Part shown: positions 56,710-64,000 of the stretch, in pieces
Layout of the letters: the number at the start of each line of letters is the position of its first letter
How positions within the stretch are numbered: position 1 is the first letter of the stretch
From: Halichondria panicea
Lineage: Eukaryota; Porifera; Demospongiae; Suberitida; Halichondriidae
DNA length: 64,000 nucleotides
Direction of reading: 5' to 3'
Assembly: GCF_963675165.1 (NCBI RefSeq)
Contig: NC_087383.1
Location: forward strand, 5,114,979-5,178,978
The notes under the pieces: model-generated
The model's input: only the letters and a program-made list of their open reading frames with translations
Told to the model about the DNA's origin: nothing
The model's database searches: none
Program-made: the position numbers and the translations under genes

Positions 56710-57101
56710 AGTTTTGTGTGTGTGTGTGCGTGCGTGTGTGTGTACCGTTGTGTGCCATGTGTGTGTGTGCGTGTGAGTGTGTGTGTATATGTGTGTATGT
56801 GTGCCCCCTGTGTGTGCGTGTGTGTGCGTATGTGTGTGTGCGTGTGCGTGTGTGTGCACGTATGTGTGTGTGGGGTGTGTGTGTGTGTGCCCCATGTGTT
56901 TGCATGCCTATGCCTGTGTGTGTGTGTGTGCTTTGTGTGTGTATGTGTGTGTATGCCCTATGTATGTTGTGTGTGCATGTGTGTGTGTATGTGTGTGTGT
57001 GGTGTGTGTGTGTGCGTGCCCGCACATGTTTGTGCCCCCTGTATGTGCGTGTGTGTGCCCCTATGTGTGCGTGTACCTCTGTGTGCCCCCTGTGTGTGCG
57101 T

Positions 57102-57132
<31 letters not shown>

Positions 57133-57149
57133 CGTGTGCGTGTGTGTGG

Positions 57150-57181
<32 letters not shown>

Positions 57182-58912
57182 CCCCCTGTGTGTGTGTGTG
57201 TGTTTGTGTGTGCGTGCCTGTTTGTGTGTGTGTGTGTCCCCTGTGTGTGCGTGCGTGTGTGTGTGTGTAGCCCCTGTGTTGTGTGCCCCCTGTGTGTGCA
57301 TGTGTGTGTGTGTGTGTGTGTGCGTGCCTGTTTGTGTGTGTGTGTGTCCCCTGTGTGTTCGTGCGTGTGTGTGTGTGTAGCCCCTGTGTGTGCGTGTGTG
57401 TGTGTATATGTGTACCCATGTGTGCCCCTTGTGTGTGTGTGTGTCCCCTGTGTGTGCGTGCGTGTGTGTGTGTGTAGCCCCTGTGTGTGAGTGTGTGTGT
57501 ATGTGTGTACCCCCCTGTGTTGTGTGCCCCCTGTGTGTGCATGTGTGTGCATGTGTGTGTGTGTGTGTGTGTGTGTGCGTGCCTGTTTGTGTGTGTGTGT
57601 GTCCCCTGTGTGTTCGTGCGTGTGTGTGTGTGTAGCCCCTGTGTGTGCGTGTGTGTGTGTATATGTGTAACCATGTGTGCCCCCGTGTGCGTATGTGTGT
57701 GTGGTGTGTGTGATGTGTGTGTGTGTGTGTGGTGTGTGTGTGTGTGTTTTCCCCCTGTGTGTGCGTGTGTGCGTGTGTGTGTGTTCGTGCGTGTGTGTGT
57801 GTCCCCTGTGTGTTCGTGCGTGTGTGTGTGTGTAGCCCCTGTGTGTGCGTGTGTGTGTGTATATGTGTACCCATGTGTGCCCCCTGTATGGTATGTTGCG
57901 TGTGTGTGCGTATGTGTGTGATGTGTGTGTGTGTGTGTGTGTTCCCCCTGTGTGTGCGTGTGTGTGTGTGCCCATGTGTGTGTGCCCGCGCGCGTGTGTG
58001 CCCCCTGTGTATGTGCGTGTGTGTGTGTATGCGTGCGTGTGTGTGTGTATGCGTGCGTGTGTGCGTGTGTGTGTGCCCCCTGTGTGTGCGTGTGTGTGTG
58101 TGTGTGTGCCCGCGCGTGCGTGTGCTGTATGCGTGCGTGGGTGTGTGTGTGTGTGCCCTGTGCATGCGTGTGTGTGTTTGTGTGTGTGTGTGTCCCTGCG
58201 TGTGTGTGTGTGTGTACCCATGTGTGTGCCCTCTGTGTTGTGTGCCCCTGTGTGTGTGCGTGTGAGTGTATGTGTGTATGTGTGTGTGTGTGTGCGTGTG
58301 TGTGCGCGTGCGCGTATGTGTGTGTGGGGTGTGTGTGTGTGTGTGCGTATGTGTGTGTCCCCTATGTATGCGTGTGTGTGTGTGTACCCCCTGTGTGTGC
58401 GTGTGTGTGTGTGTGTTGTGTTGTGTGTGTGTGTGTGTGCCCGCGCGTGTGTGTGAGTGTGTACCCCTGTGTGCCCCCTGTGTGTGCGTGTGTGAGTGTG
58501 TGTGTGCGTGTGTGTGTGTATGAGTGTGTGTGCGTGTATGTGTCCCCTGTGTGTGCGCGTGTGGTGTGTGTGTGTGTGCCCCCTGTGTGTGCATGTGTGT
58601 GTGTGTGTGTGTGTGCCCATTTGTGTCCCCTGTGTGTGTGATGTGTGTGTGTGTCCCCTGTGTGTGCATGTGTGTGTGTGTGTGTGTGTACCCATTTGTG
58701 TCCCCTGTATGTGTATGTGTGTGTGTGTGTGATGTGTGTGTGTGTGATGTATGTGTGTGTGTGTGTGTGTGTACCCCTGTGTGCGTACCCCCCTGTGTAT
58801 GCGTATGTGTGTGTGTGCGTGTGTGTGTATGTGTGTGCCCCCTGTATGTGTTGTGTGTGTGTGTGTGTGTGGCCGTGTGCGTGTGCGTGTGTGTGTGTGT
58901 GTGTGTTTGAGA
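56710..58912. repeat. long GT-rich composite array 1 (about 2.2 kb)
   Basis: Almost entirely GTGTGT interspersed with GTGCGT, GTATGT and CCCC(T/A)GTGTG blocks. Higher-order units are visible: a block with TGCGTGCCTGTTTGTGTGTG, a CCCCTGTGTG step and a GTAGCCCCTGTG end recurs at about 57209, 57325 and 57577; TATATGTGTACCCATGTGTG recurs at about 57404 and 57859. Open frames in all three plus frames and on minus (up to about 780 codons of Thr-His) are by-products of the repeat. Confidence 0.95.
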
Positions 58913-59150
58913 GATTGAAATAAAAAATAATAAAAGTTGGGTGTATATCTGTCCACTGAGACCTTGCTGACTCATATGATTTAAAAATTCAAATTTCTCA
59001 AACAGGAAGATGCTGATTTTCAGTTCATAGAATATATACATAATTATATATCATATGTTATTTGTAAATGTATGCAGTCTAACAACATTATTTTAACTTA
59101 TGCTGTGTCTTTTTGATGCTGAGAAGAAATATTCGTATTATAGCTAACTG
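58908..59150. repeat. array-flanking duplicated segment, copy 1
   Basis: GATTGAAATAAAAAATAATA, GTGTATATCTGTCCACTGAG, CAAACAGGAAGATGCTGATT and GAGAAGAAATATTCGTATTA occur in the same order at 61281-61500. Copy 1 has a small internal insertion near 59095. Confidence 0.9.
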
Positions 59151-59734
59151 GGTTGGATGGAACCGCGCCCGCTGAAGCGTACCATTTTGACTCAAACGGG
59201 ATGCACATTTATTTATGAAGGACATTCAATTGACAATTTATATAATTTTTTGCCGGTCTTCAGAGGAGCACCAGATCCGTCATTGCCAGTCCACAAGTTT
59301 CGGTCCCTTTAATTTCCTGACTTGTGGATAGCTCGAGGAAAGGCGGGACCACTCCCATACATGCAGAGTCCGGGTGTGACTGTCAAACCATAGACTCTAT
59401 GGTTAAACACCACAAAACATGCAGTTGAAAAAGCAAGCTAAATTTTTTTGTTTAGGAAGTACTTCAAATTTGCTACCTTATAGTTATTGTGTACATAAGT
59501 AATTAAGTTAAGCAAAATGGAACCCACGTGACAATGTCAGTCTCTTTCTTTTCCATCATTGTCAGCTCTTTTATTTCTGTCTCTTTGTTCTCAGTTTTTG
59601 TACCAGTTTTATAGTACCATGACGATTATGTTTAGGCTCATGTGATTCCCATATCTGGGTGTATCATCTTGGCTTGTAGCTACATGTATAAGATCTAACC
59701 TTGGTTGGATTTGCCATTAGTCAAAATAATTAGA
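59151..59734. other. unique spacer between the GT arrays
   Basis: No gene. Contains the palindrome AACCATAGACTCTATGGTT at about 59387-59405. Confidence 0.5.
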
Positions 59735-59809
59735 TGTTAGTGTGTGGGTGTGGGTGTGTGTGTGTGTGCGTGTGTGTGTGGTGTGTGTGTCCGTGTGGTG
59801 TGTGTGTCC

Positions 59810-59854
<45 letters not shown>

Positions 59855-59867
59855 CCCTGTGTGTGCC

Positions 59868-59898
<31 letters not shown>

Positions 59899-60838
59899 CT
59901 CTGTGGGTGCGAGCGTGCGAGCGTGTGTGTGTGTGAGTGCGTGTGTGTGCCCCCTGTGTGTGCGTGTGTGTGTGTATGTGCATGTGTGTGCTTGTGTGTG
60001 TGTCCCCTGTGTGTGCGTGTGTGTGTGTATGTGTGTAGCCCCTTGTGTTGTGTGCCCCCTGTGTGTGCATGTGTGTGCGTGTGTGTGTGCCCCCTGTGTT
60101 GTGTGTCCCATATGTGTGCATGTGTGAGTGTCCCTTGTGTGTGCGTGTGTGTGTGCCCCCTGTGTGTGCGTGTGTGTGTGTATGTGCATGTGTGTGCTTG
60201 TGTGTGTGTCCCCTGTGTGTGCGTGTGTGTGTGTATGTGTGTAGCCCCTTGTGTTGTGTGCCCCCTGTGTGTGCATGTGTGTGCGTGTGTGTGTGCCCCC
60301 TGTGTTGTGTGTCCCATATGTGTGCATGTGTGAGTGTCCCTTGTGTGTGCGTGTGTGTGTGCGTGTGCGTGTGTGTGTGTGCCCCCTGTTTGTGCGCCCC
60401 TATGTATGCGTGTGTGTGTGTGTGTGCCTGTGTGCCCCTGTGTTGTATGCCGCCTGTGTGTGTGCGTGTGTGTGCCCGTGTGTCCCTTGTGTGTGCGTGT
60501 TCGTGTGTGCATGTGTGTGTGCGTGTTCGTGTGCGGTGTGTGCGCCCCTATGTATGCGTGTGTGTGTGTGTGTGTGCCTGTGTGCCCCTGTGTTGTATGC
60601 CCCCTGTGTGTGTGCGTGTGTGTGCCCGTGTGTGTGCGTGTTCGTGTGTGCATGTGTGTGTGCGGTGTGTGTGTGCCCCCTGTGTGTGCGCCCCTATGTA
60701 TGCGTGTGTGTGTGTGTGCCTGTGTGCCCCTGTGTGTGCATATGTGTGTGCGTGTGTGTCCCTTGTGTGTGCGTGTGCGTGTGTCCGTGCGTGTGCGTGT
60801 GTGTGTGTGCGTGTTTGTGCCCCCTGTATGTGCATGTC

Positions 60839-60879
<41 letters not shown>

Positions 60880-61049
60880 ACCCCTGTGTGTGCGTGTGTG
60901 AGTGTGCGCCCCTATGTATGCGTGTGTGTGTGTGTGCCTGTGTGTGCATATGTGTGTGTCCGTGCGTGTGTGCGTGTTTGTGCATGTCCCTGTGTGTGTG
61001 TGTGTCCTGTGTGTGTGCATGTGTGTGTGTGTGTGTGTATGTACCCCTG

Positions 61050-61090
<41 letters not shown>

Positions 61091-61280
61091 ACCCCTGTGT
61101 GTGCGTTTGTGTGTGTGTGTTTGCCCCTGTGTGTGCGTGTGCGTGTGTTTGTGCGTTGCGTGTGAGTGGTGTGTGTGTGTGTGTGTTGTGTGTGTGCGTG
61201 TGCGTGTGCCCGTATACCCCTGTTTGTGCGTGTGTGAGTGTGTGCTTGTGTGTGTGTTGCCCCCTGTGTGTGTGTGTGTT
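59735..61280. repeat. long GT-rich composite array 2 (about 1.55 kb)
   Basis: Same style as array 1. A block of about 206 bases (about 59945-60150) is repeated almost exactly at about 60151-60356, with shared TGTAGCCCCTTGTGTTGTGT and GTGTCCCATATGTGTGCATG. A unit of about 147 bases beginning GCGCCCCTATGTATGCGTG recurs at about 60392, 60541 and 60687. No protein is credible here. Confidence 0.95.
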
Positions 61281-61575
61281 TGAGATTGAAATAAAAAATA
61301 ATAAAAGTTGGGTGTATATCTGTCCACTGAGACCTTGCTGACTCATATAATTTCAAAAATTCAAATTTCTCAAACAGGAAGATGCTGATTTTCAGTTCAT
61401 AGAATATATACATATCATAATGTTATTTGTAAATGTATAGCGCAGTCTAACAATATTAGTTAATGTTTAATGCTGAGAAGAAATATTCGTATTATAGCTA
61501 AACATCAGTTAAACACATTGGAATAGCAACCGGGTGTAGCTAGATGTCCGACCTTGAGAATCGGGAACGGTGGGT
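61281..61575. repeat. array-flanking duplicated segment, copy 2
   Basis: Matches 58908-59150. Its right half (GAGAAGAAATATTCGTATTA, ACACATTGGAATAGCAACCG, GTCCGACCTTGAGAATCGG) is repeated again at 62370-62505. Confidence 0.9.
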
Positions 61576-61690
61576 TAAAGATCTTTGGAGGCGCTCCCCA
61601 CACGTCTAGCACATTCCCAGTTGCATATTTTAATAACAGCCACATTACAGCACATCATTGTAACTAGTTACAATGTTGTACTATGTTATA

Positions 61691-61815
61691 GTTGTGACAC
61701 ATGCATAGTTGTGACACATGCACGAGTGCCACATGAGATATATTGGCTCAGTAGTGACTTAGGCCGGGAAAAGGCACTACTGAGCCAATATATCCCATAT
61801 GCGCACGAGTGAGCT
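61691..61815. repeat. foldback element
   Basis: GATATATTGGCTCAGTAGTG (61737-61756) and its exact reverse complement (61773-61792) flank a short loop containing GGCCGGG. Imperfect inverted similarity extends outward (GTTGTGACACATGCACGAG versus GTTGTTACACAGCTCACTCG). The left end contains a 17-base-period doublet (61691-61724). Probably a small foldback MITE. Confidence 0.75.
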
Positions 61816-62369
61816 GTGTAACAACTGATTTGTTGCATTATTCCTTTCCGTGTACACATCACTCCTTTTATAGGACAACTAGTTTCAACTACTTGTGGTG
61901 GCTGTGGAATGCACCAGACGCATGAAAAACGTTTTCTGCACAGTGTTATACTGGACCGTTTCAGGTTACTGGGTGAAGGGTGGGCTTTAGGTAACTTCAG
62001 CCATACTATGCCAGTATCTAGATAGTGGCACAGTTCAAGGCTTGACCTGTGGCACAGTGTTTCCTTTGATCTGCCCACTCAAAATGCAACAATGTGACTT
62101 AAAAAGTAAAAGAACAAAAAAATAATGACTATCTATATAATTATTTAGCTAGTCTCAGTTACATATAGAGGATAATGTGTGCAATTGCTGTTTATAGGCT
62201 TCAAATATACTCTAGATTGCTATCACTTTTCTTTCGACATTACTGCACAAAGCGTACCGCATATTAAAGATACCACGTGAAAGAGCAGCTCAATGCGCAT
62301 GTGCTGGTACCTACAGTGTGTGCATAGCTCCAACACAGTGGGCACAACGCCGTCATATGACGGCTTCAA

Positions 62370-62505
62370 CGGAGAAGAAATATTCGTATTATAGCTAAAC
62401 ATCTTAGAACAGTAGTTAGAGTTAAACACATTGGAATAGCAACCGGGGGTAGCTAGATGTAGCTAGATGTCCGACCTTGAGAATCGGAAATGGTGGGTTA
62501 AAGAT
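62370..62505. repeat. array-flanking duplicated segment, third partial copy
   Basis: Shares GAAATATTCGTATTATAGCT, ACACATTGGAATAGCAACCG and CCGACCTTGAGAATCGG with 61475-61570; contains an 11-base doublet (GTAGCTAGATG). Confidence 0.8.
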
Positions 62506-62758
62506 TGAGGGGGATGATCCTTGTGCTGTAAGGAAATATGATACGCTTGTGTTTGGAGCTCATGGAACACCCTGTGGAGCTCCTGATTTTGTTGTATTAA
62601 TGTCTCAGTCTGGTAATGGTACACTCGACGGTACACTGCACCGTCAGGTTGGCAGCAGTCTCAGCTTCAAATCTATTGCATTTCTTTCATTCACTGGGAA
62701 GAACGAAGCTGGGAACAAACTGGAGAAAGAAGTAAGCTACACAATCCTGTTGAGCTAG
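62477..62758 (+). CDS. exon-like ORF, unknown
   Basis: Open frame with IEGDDPCAVRKYDTLVFGAH, GTPCGAPDFVVLMSQSGNGT and FLSFTGKNEAGNKLEKE, after which an AAAGAAGTAAGC donor-like site follows (about 62728). The first residues lie in the duplicated segment, so the real exon probably starts near 62505. The composition is protein-like. No family recognised; it may be a 5' exon of the gene at 62.9-63.8 kb. Confidence 0.4.
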   Translation: MRIGNGGLKIEGDDPCAVRKYDTLVFGAHGTPCGAPDFVVLMSQSGNGTLDGTLHRQVGSSLSFKSIAFLSFTGKNEAGNKLEKEVSYTILLS

Positions 62759-62878
62759 CTTCCCTACCTTCCCTACGAGCAGATTCGATAATGTGTATGC
62801 TGATTTAGTAATGTTGTCCAAGTCAAATGATTTGGGCAAGTCAACTACAACTATTTTAAACTGAAGTGAAAGATAACG

Positions 62879-63800
62879 TTGATGTTGTTTTCAACAAAAG
62901 TCTTAAAGTATTCGTATCTGAAGCACGGCTGTATGAAAGTAACAATACCAACCACCACAGTTGTCGACTGTCTTTTCGATGTGCTATTCAGTAAAATGAG
63001 TTCTCTTAAGTCGTTTCTAAGATCTGGAGCTCTAAGATCTGGAGCTTCAACAATGCAAGACAAACTGAGTTCATACGCTGGAAATCCATTACCTGGTGGC
63101 ATTTATTGGGAACCAGATGAGACAATTCTTTCCAAAATAAAGCCTACCAACGACATATGCGAATCAGTTTTGGGGCTAAATGATTATCTAACTACTGCTC
63201 TGCCAAATTTAGATCAAGTGTCTCGTTCAAACTTGGTACAGATGAAAAAGAACAAAACTGTGGAGTGGTTAGACACATTGCCTCAGCACCAACAAAATTC
63301 GATTGTTGAACTTGCTGTAAAGAGAAGAAAGCAAGTTATTGAGAGTTGCAAGGCCGAGGCAACAGAAAGGGCTACAAAAAGGCAGCAGAATCTTATGCAA
63401 ACGCTTTTAAAGAAAAAATTAGAGATACAGCATCATTTAATATCTAGCCCTGCCGAGTTGCTTGATACAATTGCGCAAATTGAAGCCTCAAACTCCACTG
63501 CAGCTAAAATAAGTCAGCATCAATTCAACTTTTAAAGACACAGATCAACATCCGTAAAAACGTTTTGAATCAGAATATACGTATCGTATCGTCCTTAGCC
63601 ATGCTAGACCACTGATTGAAGAACTTTCTGTTTTTATTTCGCCGTTCATGTTTATTTCGCCGTTCATTTCGCCGTTCATGGACATTCTACAAAACCCTGA
63701 TAGTATTGTCGGCTCACAAGTTAAACATCGGTTTGTCAGTTCATTGGCACTATCATTGGTTATGACGCAACTACGAAAATGCATTAACTAGCTTACAATC
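62879..63800 (+). CDS. uncharacterised gene, coiled-coil region plus C-terminal segment
   Basis: The frame 62879-63535 contains GNPLPGGIYWEPDETILSKI, NDICESVLGLNDYLTTALPN, QVSRSNLVQMKKNKTVEWLD and a charged helix (AVKRRKQVIESCKAEATERA) to a stop at 63535. Past a frame change the same protein seems to continue: INIRKNVLNQNIRI (about 63548-63590), RPLIEELSVFIS (about 63608-63643), MDILQNPDSIVGSQVKHRFV (about 63679-63740). The VGSQVKHRF ending resembles starts of Tudor/chromo-like folds, but that is a guess. A 15-base doublet (CTAAGATCTGGAGCT, about 63017-63046) and an 18-base-period one (63633-63680) coincide with disturbed parts. I recall related predicted proteins in cnidarians and sponges, without known function. 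Confidence 0.5.
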
Positions 63801-64000
63801 AAGAAGAGGAACATTGTCAATAGATATGAGATCATTAATTGAGGTTTTGATGAAAACATAATTATTATACATTATTATACACATAATTTTATTAAACACT
63901 TGTGATCAATCTATTTGCTTAGAGCTACGATAAAGCTTGCAACGTTTTCTGAAGTTTCGTTCATCGCATGGCTTGAAGCTTTCATTTCTGTTTTTATTAC

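Noticed and set aside
56702-59041. 779-codon minus-strand open frame and similar frames in the GT arrays
   Set aside because: It consists of Thr-His repeats from (AC)n DNA; a dinucleotide repeat lacks stops in several frames. Treated as repeat.
59730-61346. Several 130-410-codon Cys-Val and Thr-His frames in the second GT array
   Set aside because: Same reason: by-product of GT/AC repeats, no protein-like composition.

Overview
The window looks like nuclear DNA from an early-branching animal, most likely a demosponge. It is AT-rich and peppered with short TATAATTATA-type palindromes. Genes have short GT-AG introns (about 45-120 bases), and almost all recognisable coding DNA belongs to eukaryotic transposable elements. 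The sponge assignment is inference from base composition, intron style and my memory of similar sponge predicted proteins; no search was run. I saw no rRNA, tRNA, CRISPR or bacterial operon structure, and no clearly intact single-copy host gene.

Layout. 1-0.7 kb: tail of a broken uncharacterised gene. 3.3-3.5 kb: a 188-base MITE with perfect 38-base inverted repeats and a 9-base target duplication. 4-6.3 kb: fragments of an unknown gene and of a pogo-like transposase. 6.8-8.5 kb: decayed Ty1/copia pol. 10.6-12.2 kb: decayed BEL/Pao pol on the minus strand. 12.96-20.73 kb: a two-gene PIF/Harbinger transposon (Myb/SANT-like gene on plus, HARBI1-type nuclease on minus) with TAA target duplications. 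It is inserted in a dispersed repeat whose empty-site copy lies at 25.6-26.1 kb. Nested in an intron of its Myb gene, at 13.72-18.32 kb, is a P-element-like transposon with inverted ends and a GTAGGAT duplication; it carries a transposase and a second, convergent gene of unknown function. 21.2-21.6 kb: a MITE. 21.7-23.9 kb: a minus-strand Ty3/gypsy remnant cut by a 326-base MITE. 24.4-25.3 kb: a piggyBac remnant. 28-31 kb: inverted repeats and a minisatellite. 31.2-34 kb: a divergent pair, an uncharacterised coiled-coil gene and a broken protein kinase gene. 34.3-37.2 kb: a CACTA/EnSpm transposase on minus. 39.3-45.3 kb: a young Ty3/gypsy element whose two 218-base LTRs differ at one site and are flanked by CTCA, inserted in an older decayed gene. 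48.9-49.4 kb: a second pogo-like remnant. 50.4-53.8 kb: exon-like repeats and a multi-exon coiled-coil gene. 54.0-56.6 kb: a second, different EnSpm-type transposase. 56.7-61.3 kb: two very long GT-rich arrays with a shared downstream flank. 62.4-64 kb: part of an uncharacterised gene running towards the right edge.

The most unusual general signal is a genome-wide habit of perfect or near-perfect short tandem duplications, with 17 bases as a strongly recurring unit. Several fall in transposon reading frames and break them. The most interesting single locus is the nested P-like transposon with its convergent second gene.
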